Below, piece by piece: positions 34,596 through 45,400 of a stretch of DNA of 64,000 bases. Origin of the DNA: Spirochaetota bacterium (GTDB lineage Bacteria; Spirochaetota; UBA4802; UBA5368). Numbering within the stretch: the stretch's first letter is position 1; each line of letters opens with the position of its first letter. The notes beneath the pieces are model-generated. The model made no database searches, had not been told where the DNA came from, and saw only the letters and a program-made list of their open reading frames with translations. The DNA lies in assembly GCA_004297825.1 (NCBI GenBank), contig SCSX01000043.1, positions 1-64,000 of the forward strand. The letters run 5' to 3'. A program made the translations under genes and the position numbers.

Positions 34596-37304
34596 ATGCG
34601 AGAGGCCTGCAAGGTGAGAAAAGGAGTCATATCTGCCATAATGAAAATATCGGTCCCCATACCCCGGATGCGGAAAATCCTTCCGCGCGCCGCCTGCGCG
34701 GCGCTTCTCATCCCGGCCCTGCTTGGTCATGCCTGGGGATTCGACGAGCGCGGCCGCGACCTGCTCCTCGGGGGAAACTCCCCGGCGTCCCTGGGCGCGG
34801 GGCTTACCGGCATCGCCTCCCCCGGCCTCTCGTACTTCTCTGTAAATCCGGCGTCTATCGCGGCGGCCGAGCGTTTCGCCCTTTCGACGGCATACGGCGG
34901 CGTGGACGGCGACATGGTCTACCCTGCGCTGGCCGCCGCCTATCCCACCGCGTACGGGTCGTTCGGGTTTGCGTTCTCCGGAATATCCGTTCCCGGTTCG
35001 CCCGACATCGAAAAGGCGTACTCATTTTCGCTGGGGGGCGCGAAGCGGCTCACGCGCAATCTCCAGGCGGGATTGGCGGTAAGCGGCGTGTCCATGCGCG
35101 GTCCCGGCGGGAACGGGACATACCCGGGGGCGTCTCTTGGTTTTGTATACGGTGTGCCCTACCGCACGGGCGGCGGATTCGGCATCTACGATCCGGCGCT
35201 CGCGTTATCGGGCAGGGTGGGCCCGCACCCGGGCGGGCTGGGCGACACGGCCGACCTGAACACGGCCGGGGCGGGCTACCGGATGGGCTTCTATAAGAAC
35301 GATATTCTTACAATAAGCTTTATGAACGAGATGTGGATATTCGGTAATGTCCAGGATCGCGCGCTCAGGTTCGGCCTGGAGGCGCTGCTTTTCGGGAACT
35401 GGGCGCTCAGGACGGGCATGTCCCTCCCGAATGAATTGTCCTATGGAAGCTTCACGATGGGCGCCGGGTACCGCCTGGAGTCGCAGGCGTACGCGATAAG
35501 TCTCGATTACGCGATGGCGTATCACCGCGAATCGGACTTCGCGCATTACGTGGGACTGTCCCTGCAGTTCGGGGAGCTCGACCGCGAACCCCCCAGGACG
35601 GGAATCACGGCGTCCGACCGCTACATGTCGCCCAACTTCGACGGCAGCAAGGACTACGTGCGCTTCGCGACCGTGGTGCGCGACCGCAGCGCCATCAAGG
35701 GGTGGCGGCTGCAGATAACCGCCCAGGACGGGGCGCTCGTCCGCGAATATCGCATATCCGACCGCGACATGGAGGAGAGCGCCTCTCCCTTCGCGCTGCT
35801 CGGGCGCATCGTCCGCACGCAGGAATCCATGATCGTCCCCGAATCGATACTCTGGGACGGCACCGACTCGAAGGGGCGCACGGTGCCGGACGGCCGCTAC
35901 GATTATGCGTTCATCGTGTGGGACGAGTTCGACAATATCTCCAAGGCGCGCACGGGATCGGTCATCGTGGACAACACGGCCCCCGCGATCGAGCTGAAGG
36001 CCGCCGACCTGCTCTTCTCGCCCAACGGCGACGGACGGAAGGACGAGCTCGTCGTGGAACAGGTATTCTCGTCCGCGCCCGCCGACGAGTGGCATGCGGT
36101 GTTCGCGGACGCATCCGGCCGCGCCGTGCGAAGCTTCACCTGGAAGGGAGACGCGATACCGGCCATGCTCTCATGGGACGGCAAGGACGACGCGGGGGCC
36201 GATGCGCCGGAAGGCATTTACACGCTCGCGGTCGAGTCCCGGGACGGGGCGGACAACGCCGTGAAACGGACGCTCAAAAACATCTCCCTCACGCGGGCCT
36301 TCGAGAGCGCCGATATCACCGCCTCCCTCGAGTACTTTTCCATTCCCCTGCAGCGGGAGATGAAGTTCTTCCTTTCGCTTTCTAAAACCGAAGGGCTCGA
36401 TGACTGGAGGGTCATCATCGCGGACAAAGAAGGCAAGCCCCTCAGGGAATTTTTCGGCGCGGCGTTCGAGAACCTTGTCGCGTGGGACGGCAGGGACGCG
36501 GGCGGCACGCCACTCGCGAACGGGAAATATTTTTACAGCCTGCGCACCAGATTCGCGAGCGGGAACGCGCCCGCGTCGTTCACCAAGGAGCTCGTCCTTG
36601 ACGGCACCGCGCCCGACATCTCGATCAAATTCTCCCCCTCCCCCTTCTCGCCCGACGCCGACGGGGAAAACGACACCCTCGTGCTCAGGCCCGGGCTCCA
36701 GGATGAGACCGGCATCGACGACTGGCGCATAACGATATTTTCGGCCGCGAACGAGCCCTTCAAGCAGTTTCGCGGGAAGGGCATCCCGGCCCGGGAGATT
36801 GTGTGGGACGGCCTGAGTGAGAAGAACGAGGTGCTGGAATCCGCCGTCGACTATTTCATCGAGTTCGAGGCCGTGGACCTCGCCGGAAACCGCGCCCGCG
36901 CCCCGCGGCTCAAGCTCCCGGTGGACGTCCTGGTGATGGTCACGGAGCGGGGCTTAAAGATCCGCATCAGCAACATCGAGTTCGCCTTCGACAGCGCGGG
37001 GCTCACCCCCGGCGCGCGCCCCATCCTGAACAGGGTCGTCGACATCCTCGAGAAGTACGAGAACTACTTCGTCCTGGTCGAGGGCCACACCGACGATATC
37101 GGCGAAGAGGAATACAATATCCGTCTCTCCGAGGACCGTGCGAAATCGGTGATGGACTACCTGGTCGACAAGGGGATCGACAAGAAGCGGCTTACGTTCA
37201 GGGGCATGGGCGAAACCGCCCCGTTCCTGCCGAACACGAGCGCCGAAAACCAGCGGCGAAACCGCCGCGTCGAGTTCCTTTTAAAGAAAAAGGAAACCCA
37301 ATGA
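34596..37304 (+). CDS. Outer-membrane protein with FlgD-like repeats and OmpA-type peptidoglycan-binding domain
   Basis: The protein has about 902 residues from the first ATG; starts at 34614 (GTG) or 34641 (MKISVPIP) are possible. The signal peptide is around residues 16-48. Residues about 50-330 resemble the UPF0164/PorV-type barrel (LLGGNSPASLGAGLTGIA, YFSVNPASIAAAERF, GLSLQFGELDREPPRTG). Four Ig-like repeats follow, each with the FlgD-type W-DG-x(2)-G/N core (ILWDGTDSKGRTVPDGRYDY, LSWDGKDDAG, VAWDGRDAGG, IVWDGLSEKN). The end is an OmpA domain (FVLVEGHTDDIGEEEYNIRL, SEDRAKSVMDYL, NRRVEFLLK). It probably links the outer membrane to peptidoglycan. Its stop overlaps the next start (ATGA). Confidence 0.88.
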   Translation: MREACKVRKGVISAIMKISVPIPRMRKILPRAACAALLIPALLGHAWGFDERGRDLLLGGNSPASLGAGLTGIASPGLSYFSVNPASIAAAERFALSTAYGGVDGDMVYPALAAAYPTAYGSFGFAFSGISVPGSPDIEKAYSFSLGGAKRLTRNLQAGLAVSGVSMRGPGGNGTYPGASLGFVYGVPYRTGGGFGIYDPALALSGRVGPHPGGLGDTADLNTAGAGYRMGFYKNDILTISFMNEMWIFGNVQDRALRFGLEALLFGNWALRTGMSLPNELSYGSFTMGAGYRLESQAYAISLDYAMAYHRESDFAHYVGLSLQFGELDREPPRTGITASDRYMSPNFDGSKDYVRFATVVRDRSAIKGWRLQITAQDGALVREYRISDRDMEESASPFALLGRIVRTQESMIVPESILWDGTDSKGRTVPDGRYDYAFIVWDEFDNISKARTGSVIVDNTAPAIELKAADLLFSPNGDGRKDELVVEQVFSSAPADEWHAVFADASGRAVRSFTWKGDAIPAMLSWDGKDDAGADAPEGIYTLAVESRDGADNAVKRTLKNISLTRAFESADITASLEYFSIPLQREMKFFLSLSKTEGLDDWRVIIADKEGKPLREFFGAAFENLVAWDGRDAGGTPLANGKYFYSLRTRFASGNAPASFTKELVLDGTAPDISIKFSPSPFSPDADGENDTLVLRPGLQDETGIDDWRITIFSAANEPFKQFRGKGIPAREIVWDGLSEKNEVLESAVDYFIEFEAVDLAGNRARAPRLKLPVDVLVMVTERGLKIRISNIEFAFDSAGLTPGARPILNRVVDILEKYENYFVLVEGHTDDIGEEEYNIRLSEDRAKSVMDYLVDKGIDKKRLTFRGMGETAPFLPNTSAENQRRNRRVEFLLKKKETQ

Positions 37305-38104
37305 CGAAGAAGCCGGCGGAGATAATCTTCACGGACCTGGACGGCACGCTCCTGGATCATGCCACCTACAGCTACGAGCGCGCGCTCCCGGGCCTCGATT
37401 TGGTGCGCGCGCTCCGCATCCCGCTCGTGATGGTGTCCAGCAAAACCTTTCCCGAGATGGCGGCCCTGCACGCGGAGCTTTCCCTTCACTCCCCGTTCAT
37501 CTTCGAGAACGGGGGCGGCATCGCCTGGGTCGAACCCTCGGGTGACGAGGAGTTCAGCGTGGAAATTCTCGGCATCCCCTTCGAAGAGATACGCGCCGCG
37601 GTTCCCGCCGTGGAGGAGGCCCTGGGATTCGCGATCACGCCCATAGGCGACCTGGACGACGGGGAGCTTGCCGCGCGTACGGGGCTCACCCCCGAACGCG
37701 TGCGCCTCGCGAAGATGCGGCGTGCCTCGATGCCCTTCATCGTCCCGGACGCGGCGGCGCGTATCGACCTGGAATCGGCGAGCGCGCGGGTCGCGCGCCT
37801 GGGGCTCGTCGTCACGCGCGGCGGGCGCTTCTACCACCTGATCGGCAAGGGGGCGGACAAGGGCGAGGCGGTGCGGCGCGTCATCGGGTATTATTTGAGG
37901 ACCTGGGGATGGGATTCCCTGGAAAGCGGCGGTATCGGCGACAGCGAAAACGACGTTCCGCTCCTGCGCGCGGTGACCATGCCCGTGCTCGTGCGCAGGC
38001 ACGACGGCTCGTATATCGATTGCGGTTTCGAGGTGATCAAGACGGCGGAGGCCGGACCCGCGGGATTCAGCGAGGCCGTGACACTGCTGTGCGGCGAGGA
38101 GTGA
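37301..38104 (+). CDS. Mannosyl-3-phosphoglycerate phosphatase (HAD family)
   Basis: The protein has 267 residues, and its ATG overlaps the stop of the OmpA-like gene. HAD motifs: IIFTDLDGTLLDH (catalytic Asp pair), VMVSSKTFPEM (motif II Ser), FYHLIGKGADKGEAV (motif III Lys) and GIGDSENDVPLL (motif IV). The cap region with PFIFENGGGIAW matches the MPGP/YedP subfamily, which dephosphorylates mannosyl-3-phosphoglycerate to the solute mannosylglycerate. No synthase lies nearby, so the substrate may differ. Translational coupling to an envelope protein gene is notable and unexplained. Confidence 0.88.
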   Translation: MTKKPAEIIFTDLDGTLLDHATYSYERALPGLDLVRALRIPLVMVSSKTFPEMAALHAELSLHSPFIFENGGGIAWVEPSGDEEFSVEILGIPFEEIRAAVPAVEEALGFAITPIGDLDDGELAARTGLTPERVRLAKMRRASMPFIVPDAAARIDLESASARVARLGLVVTRGGRFYHLIGKGADKGEAVRRVIGYYLRTWGWDSLESGGIGDSENDVPLLRAVTMPVLVRRHDGSYIDCGFEVIKTAEAGPAGFSEAVTLLCGEE

Positions 38105-38245
38105 CTACTCGACCTTCTGCGCGTTGTCCTTCACGTACTTTTCGAATTCTTCGCGGCTCATCTTCCCCTCGTAAAGGGGCCACAGCGATTCCTTGAGCTC
38201 CTCGATCGAGGAAAATTTCGCACCGTCTATCTTGTAGGTCGCCAT
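38105..38245 (-). CDS. 46-residue conserved-looking small protein
   Basis: It starts at MATYKIDGAKFSSIEELKES and ends YEGKMSREEFEKYVKDN plus AQKVE. The composition is that of a compact helical protein. The frame continues upstream to 38416, but that part is Arg/Trp-rich and not protein-like, so the internal ATG is preferred although its ribosome site is weak. It is convergent with the phosphatase, with no gap between stops. Function unknown. Confidence 0.6.
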   Translation of the reverse strand: MATYKIDGAKFSSIEELKESLWPLYEGKMSREEFEKYVKDNAQKVE

Positions 38246-38657
38246 TTCACAGTACCATTCGCTTTCGGAAAATGATCTGGTCCAGCCAGTACGCTGGCCA
38301 CAGTGTATCATAGCGCGTGTCCCGTGCGTCAACACAAAAAACGCGGGACCGTGGCGAGCCGCCCGCTTGAACAGCGTCGCAAGGGGACGTCGCGCTTGTC
38401 CCCGGCTGATGCTCAAAAAAACCGTGGAGAATTGTCTATTCGCGCAGATTACTGAGGCTTTTCAAAGAGCTTATTTTTGCGATGTCGGATATAATCTTAA
38501 CGATGGCAGCTAAGGCCCAAACCAGGATTCCGAAAGGCCCTCCCAATCAAAAACGGCGGAAGTATTGTTTCGTAAAGTATGAGTATCCACGCGGTTTCAT
38601 GCCGGGAATACCCATGCCCGCGTGTTTGCGCATGATAGTGACCCTATTTATGCTATT
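38246..38657. other. Intergenic region, nothing recognised
   Basis: About 410 bases. A 74-codon plus-strand frame (38482-38706) overlaps the next gene antisense, has no ribosome site and no family resemblance. AT content rises toward the right. No tRNA, repeat or clear terminator was seen. Confidence 0.4.
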
Positions 38658-39428
38658 TTACGGCCCAATCCACGACTCCAGCAATCCTTCACTGTTGAAA
38701 AAATAATCGATCTTGAGCCCGGTGGAGAATACGATGGGGTGACTGGACCCTTTGGTCGCAAAGTACTTCATCTCCGGCAACCGCACGATCTCCGCGTAAG
38801 GGGCAATAAATAGATTCGCCTCCCAGAATCTAAAGGGTAAACAAATGCCGGTGCCAAGTACAAAACCATTGCCCCACCTGATGTCTCCTTCCTCTTCCCC
38901 GCTCCACCTCAACTGTAATGTAATTGGATCCTGTTCCGCGGTCTGGTACCAGTGACGTTCAAAAAATACACCATATCCAAGATTAATATAAAGCTGAATC
39001 CCATAATGTTTATTTTTCGGCATTGCTTGAAAGCCCGCGTTTGCAGTCGCATAAAAAACATTAAATCCCTTTGAAGAAATCTGAGTATTGCCAATATAGT
39101 CTGGACTAGTATCATTAAGCCATTTCGATCCCCCCATAATATTTAAACCGCATCCTAGAAAGATTTTTTCCCATAAATAATCGTATGAGAAGCTTAAATG
39201 ATTTGCGAGAAATATGTCATAAACTTTGGGTAAATATCCATCATCATATGCACTGTCGATAATTTGATCAAATGCACTCCAAGTTACACTTGTTCTGTGA
39301 GGCGGGAGCTTAATATTTGAAAACGATTTATTCTCTATCTTCTTTTCCGTGAAATTAGTCTCATTCTCAATTCCATAAACTAGCACACTTCCGCATATGA
39401 TACTGTATAATAATTGGAAGACAATCAT
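38658..39428 (-). CDS. AT-rich exported protein directly downstream of the RHS gene
   Basis: The protein has 256 residues from the ATG at 39428, which has AAAAGGA upstream. An ATG at 39464 overlapping the RHS stop is an alternative that would couple translation. An N-terminal hydrophobic signal (MIVFQLLYSIICGSVLVYG) precedes a sequence of barrel-like strands rich in Tyr/Phe/Gly (YDYLWEKIFLGCGLNIMGG, YGIQLYINLGYGVFFERHWY, ANLFIAPYAEIVRL, GLKIDYFFNSEGLLESW). It is AT-rich like the RHS tip, unlike the genome background. It lies where polymorphic-toxin immunity genes are found, but a barrel-like exported protein is not a classical immunity protein. Confidence 0.75.
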   Translation of the reverse strand: MIVFQLLYSIICGSVLVYGIENETNFTEKKIENKSFSNIKLPPHRTSVTWSAFDQIIDSAYDDGYLPKVYDIFLANHLSFSYDYLWEKIFLGCGLNIMGGSKWLNDTSPDYIGNTQISSKGFNVFYATANAGFQAMPKNKHYGIQLYINLGYGVFFERHWYQTAEQDPITLQLRWSGEEEGDIRWGNGFVLGTGICLPFRFWEANLFIAPYAEIVRLPEMKYFATKGSSHPIVFSTGLKIDYFFNSEGLLESWIGP

Positions 39429-39456
39429 TGTCCTTTTCACGGTACTCACGACTCCT

Positions 39457-42400
39457 TCAATCATTTACCACACTTATCATTAACGCTAGGTCCAGGTCGT
39501 GTTTTTCTTCATTCATCCAATCCTCCACACGATTATTATTTACGAATATAACAGGTATGGCAACGAGCGCAATCAATGTCGGCGGAAATTGTTTCTCATA
39601 ATGCGAGTAACCAAGGGGTTTCATCCCATATCCTACCCGTATTGTGTTTATTGACGCATAGAGTATTGATAAGGGTGATATATCTCCCAACATATGAGCA
39701 CTGGTCATTCCTCTATATTTCTTATGGTAGTGAGAAGACGTGGCCCTGTCCTGTGCAGCGTGGATTTTATAGAAATCGAATTCCTGATCTTCCCACCAAT
39801 TCCAAAAATCCTTGTCTCCATTTTCTTTGGATTCATGTTCTTTTAATGTAGCGTGCTTTGTTTGGTCTTTGTTTCTACTAAAATAATCATAAATATCAGG
39901 CCACATTGATAAATGAGCAAGCATTCCCGGCTGCATGTCTATTACCAGACTCGTCCATGCTTTCCAGTCCATTGGATGTTTTATTATATTTGCGATACTC
40001 TTCGCTATCAAGGCAGGCGCAATGACAGGGTAGGCAATTAGTGTTACCATCGCATGAAACAAAACAAATAAATGCCCTGTCGGATCCGCGTTAATCATCG
40101 GATTGTTTTTGACATACGCGTAACGGCTGAAAGCCTGGGTGTCTTTCGCGTCCGGCATTATAGTATCCGCGCTCACAAACCTCCCCACCGCCGGGTCATA
40201 GAACCTCGCCTTATAATAGTACAGCCCGGTCTCCTCGTCCTCCTCCTGGCCCGTGTACTTGTACTTTGAGACATCGGTGCCGCTGGAATATGCGGTTAAC
40301 AATTCGCCGTAGGGCGCGTATTTGTAATTCGCGATGACCTCGCCGCCGCTGTTGGTGACCATCTTCACCGAGCCCAGGTGGTTGGGATGGAAATAGTTTA
40401 TTTCCGTGTCGGGATTGCCGCCGGGAATGAGGATTTCACAACCGGTAAGGCCAAAGGTGACGATGAAAAGCGCGAGCACGATGGGTACCCCGTGCGCGAG
40501 CTGCGGAAAGGCGATCTCGAAGGGCTTTTTGCGGAAGCCGACTGTATAGACGAAGAGCCCGCCGCATCCCATGAGCGTGAGCGCGAGCAGTATCTGCATC
40601 ATCGCGTGATAGTTCCGCGAGTCCTCCACCAATAGGGAACGGGTGGTTGCGTACAGTTTGAGGGCAAGCCCTTCCGGACTTTGCCAGTTATACATGTTCT
40701 TTTTAATGCCGAACAAGCCTATCCGCGCCCCCTGTCCGCCCCGTGACGGGACCTGGGCCGCGAGATCGCCCTCCATGCCGTACACGTACTTCATCTCCTT
40801 GTTGGTGAAGAGCGCCTTCGCAACCTCATAGAGGCCGTTTATATTATACAGGGTGCTTCCGTCCACGTTCCATTTCTTCACGCGGAAGCCGCTGTAATCG
40901 TAGGTATATTCCCTGAGTTTTACCGCGCCCACCCCCACCGAGCCAAGCCGGTTTTTCGCGTCGTATGCGAGGGTCCGCCGTTTGCGGGTAGTCATATTGC
41001 CGTTCGCGTCGTAGGCATAGGTATTCCCGCGCCCATCGCTCGTGAGGGCGTGCGGGTGCAGCGGATCGGAATACCCCTGCGTGTAGCCGTCCTTTTGCGT
41101 GAGGTTGCCCTGCGTGTCGTAAGCGTAGCTCCGGTCGCCGTACGCGCCTTGCGCCCTCGTGAGCCTTCCCAGCGCGTCATAGTCGTAGCGTTCCGTATTG
41201 GCGGGCGTTTGCACGTCCTCCAGGGCGGTGATATTGCCCGCGTTGTCATACGAATAGTTCACCTGCTCCAGGATTATGTTCTGGTTCGAGGAATCCACTC
41301 TCGAAGAGGTAATGGAGGTCGGGCGCAGCGTCTCCTCGTTATAGTGTATCGCGGTCTCGACGCCGTTGCCGGTGCGGCGCTTCACCACGCGCGACGTGCA
41401 CCAGTTTGAGGTTTCACCCTCGGCCCTTCCATATTGTACTATTGATTCGCCCTCATGAAGGACCTCTTTGAGGAAGCCATGACTGGAATAGCGCCGCTCG
41501 ACCGCTTTTCCGTCCGGGTAGGTGAGTTTGGTAAGGCGCTTTTGGCTGTCGTATTCCATCCCAAAGGCGAAGTCCATGCCATCAATGGTCTTCACCGTCG
41601 CGGAGGGCTGCCCTTTGGCATTGTACGCAAAGGTCGTGTCCCCGGTTTCGTCGGTGACGCCGGTGAGTCTTCCCTTCGCGTTCGTCTTCGCGGTATCGTC
41701 ATAGGAGAAGTGCGTATCTATGGTTCCGTCGGATGAATTCTCACGCGTGACCCGTCCCAGCGCGTCGTAGGTCCTCGCGAGCGCGACTTCCCTCGCGTCC
41801 GTCTGGACGACGAGCCTTCCGGCATTGTCATAAGAATAGGTCCATAATCCCGTATTGGGGTCCTTTATCGAGGTCTTCCGGCCCAGCGCGTCGTAGGTAA
41901 TCGCCGTCACGTTCCCCTTCGCGTCGGTCGTCCGGACCAGCTTTCGGAGCGGGTCATAGTCATAGTTGATAAATGCCCCGAGCGGGTCCTCTCGGCGCCG
42001 CATGTTTCCGGCCGCGTCGAACTCGGTAACGTGGGCATTGCCCACTACGTCACTACGGGTTACCTTGAGCCGGCCGTTCGCCGCCTCATAGGCGAAGGTC
42101 TCGAATATGTAGCCGTTCCCCTGCGGATGGGTCTTGCGCATTACACGGCCCTGGGCGTCATACTGATACACGGTATATCGCGGGGTATCGCAGCCTGTTA
42201 TATAAGGAACGCTTTCGCGGCTTACCCGGCCCGCGGCGTCGTACTCCTTTTCGACTGTCTGCTTATAGCGGTCGGCGGCGCTGTCACCGGCAAATACGGT
42301 CACTTTTCTATATTCACGGCCAAGCCCGTCAACATAGGTCTCCGCCGCACGGTATCCCAGGGGGGATGCGTCATCTTTCACCCGCTCTTCGGCATATTGA

Positions 42401-45400
42401 GCGGCAGGATTTCCCATCTCATGGTACACCCATGAACGCGTCCAGGAATCGCCCGGTTCAATTAATTTCAAGGGACGGCCCAATCCGTCATATTCATTGC
42501 TCGTACGATTGCCGTTCGCGTCCTCTTCCCACGCGATCTTTCCGAACCTCGCGTCGTATTCGCGCTTTAAGGTATGCCCTGCCGCGTTCGTGATCACGAC
42601 GGGGAAGCATTTATACGTTTCGTCATATCCAATATGTGTGGCGACGCCAAGCGGATCGGTGATAATGATGGGGTTTCCGTGTCCGTCGTATTCGTATGAG
42701 GTCACCACCCAGGTCGCTTCATTCAGATAGCGCTCTTTCCGTGTGATAAGCGTCCCCGCATAGGTGTATCGGTCCCATACGAGAATTATGCCATTGGAGG
42801 TCTTTTTCACCTCCCTGGGGCGGCTGAGAAGCCACGCGGACTCGTCTATGTCATAGGTATAATCGGCCACAATCGTTGCCGTGCCGTCGCTTTCGACGCT
42901 TTTTGTTATCGCGCCGTACTCGTTATATTCAAAGCTTTTTTCGCTTGTGAAAAGCGGCGCTCCCCCTTCATAGGCCATCTCCCGCTCGCCCGAGGGCCGC
43001 ACGCATGCGACGCCGTTAAAGCGCGTTTCTACGGAATTGAGATGTGAATATGAATAGGTGTGTTCGCGTAACGGCGTGCCGTTTGCAAGACAGGTCACCG
43101 ATTTTTTCACGGCGCCGGCCAGCGCCGCGTCGTCCTGCTCGTACTCGCTCACCGTGTAGGTGCCTGCGCCCTCGTCGTTTTCCCGGACCCATGAGAACCC
43201 CAGGTCCGTGCGCGCGTAAGGCGGTCCCAGCTTCACGAACGCCTGGCCGTACTGGTACGACTTCGTGTACTCCGCGCCCCTGCCGTCGCCGGTGGTCGTC
43301 CTGGAGACGAGCATCCGGGGGGCGGGGTTGGGGGCGTACGGATACTGTTTTTGCGACGCGTAGGGTGCAGCCGCGATTTCCACCGACGATTTGTACTCGA
43401 CCTTGAATACCGCCCCGCTATCGGTATGCACCTCACGTATCCGCGGCCTCTTTATGGAATTGACATACCAGCGGTTTTTCCCTTTATCATCACTGTTGAA
43501 CCACATGAGATCCAAAATCCCATCGCCGTTCCAGTCGCCAAAGCGAAGGCCACCGTGCTCGTCAATCGCCTCATGATCGATCGGGTCCGCGCCGTTAACA
43601 AGGCGGCGGCCCGCGTACAAATGTCCGCCGGAGGTCCTGTCAACCGTGAAGAAGCGGTTGGCGCCGCAATACGACATATCGCCGGTGCAATTGTTATACC
43701 AGAGTGCGTCCCCGCGCCCGTCGCCGTTGTAGTCGGCAAAAAAGAAGTGCGCCCCTACCGGGTCATCAATGGCGGGATCTGGAATTACGGCGCCTCCGTT
43801 TGGCCCGGAATAAAAGTCGAAAGAAATACCCGATGAATGCATTCCTTTATTGACAAACCACCTTGTATAATAAGTATGATTTACTTTTCCATACCATACG
43901 GCGTCGGTGAGGCCGTCGCCGTTCCAGTCGACAATATAAAATCCGCCATCATCGATAATGCCGCCCGAAATGGGATTCGGCGAAGAATCAAAGGATATGC
44001 CGTTCGATGCGGGAGCCAACCCCCGGTTGATGTACCAACGGTTCTTTCCGCTCCAATTCTGAATCCACATGACATCGGTGAGGCCGTCGCCGTTCCAATC
44101 CCCGGCATACAACACGCCGTCGTCATTGATTGCCTCGCGGGATATGGGATCAAGGGGATTGATCTGGGCAAAAACGAGAGAAGTCCCGTTCCATTTATTG
44201 AGATACCAGTAGTTGGAGCCGGACCCTCTATTGAACCACATAATATCCGTGAGTCCGTCACCGTTCCAATCCCCCTGGATAACGGCTCCGCCATTTTTGT
44301 GGACGATATTTCTGGAAACGAGGTCATCCACGACTGTAAATACCAGCGTGGATCCCGATATACCCTGATTGATAAACCAGACGTTCTGGCCCGTCGCGGT
44401 ATTATACCAAAGGAGATCGGTTCTGCCGTCCGCATTCCAATCGCCGGTTTCAATTACTCCATCGTCTCCCATATTTTGGGCGATTGTACCGTTTGAGTAG
44501 TGATTAAAGTGAAGGGAGCCAAATACCGGCATATCGTTGATATGCCAGCGAAAGCCTTCAAATCTCGTCCAGTAGGTGCTCGTTTCAGGATCTCCGCCGG
44601 AGGAATACGTGTTTTCACTATAACTCATCGCGTCGGTCACGCCGTCGCCGTCAAAATCCGCGGTGACGAGCTTTCTTCCGTTCACCAGCGAATGTGCAAT
44701 AGTTTCGTAGTATCCGTCATACGCGAGCGTATCGTCGCCCTCCCAATCCAGCGTGGTTGACGGCTGCTCTTCATTGTTTGCGTCGAATTCGCGAATCCGC
44801 TCCACGCGGCTTTCCGTTACCGGCGCGTATTCTATCTCATAGCGATGGACCAGGTCGCCGCCGGTCTGCAGGGAAAAGATTTCCGTGACGCCGGTGTGGA
44901 TGGAGATTTCGCGAAGCCGGAGCAGCGTCTCCACGCGGGTGCCAAAATCGTACTTGATGACCGTATCGCTTCGCCCCTCGTAGGAGAACTCGATCACGCG
45001 GTACTCGGAGATATCGTCGCCGCGCGTATACACGATCCTTGTAGGGTACCATTCGCCGTCCCGCTCGTCGTACTCGATCGTATAGTAGTTGCCGTGGGCG
45101 TCCTCCACCCGCGACAGGGCCCACACACGCACCGAGCCGTCCTGGTCGAGCGCCTCAATGCGCGAATCCCCGGTCGTTCCATAAAAGAGGAGCATTCCGT
45201 CGGGCGAATAGGCCGTCCACGATTCGGGCCCGTCACCGGTCCTTGTGGTGCTTTCTATAAACTTAACGAAGCTCTCGTTCTCGGTATGATATTCCCGTTC
45301 GCCGGAATTCACGCATACCAGCCGATCCGATTCGGTGGTATAGTGGTCGGTACCGTCGTAGCGCAGGGGATGCGAATTATCACGGGTTATATAGGATATT

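Noticed and set aside
38482-38706. 74-codon plus-strand frame in the intergenic region
   Set aside because: No ribosome site, overlaps a supported gene antisense, and no recognisable domain.
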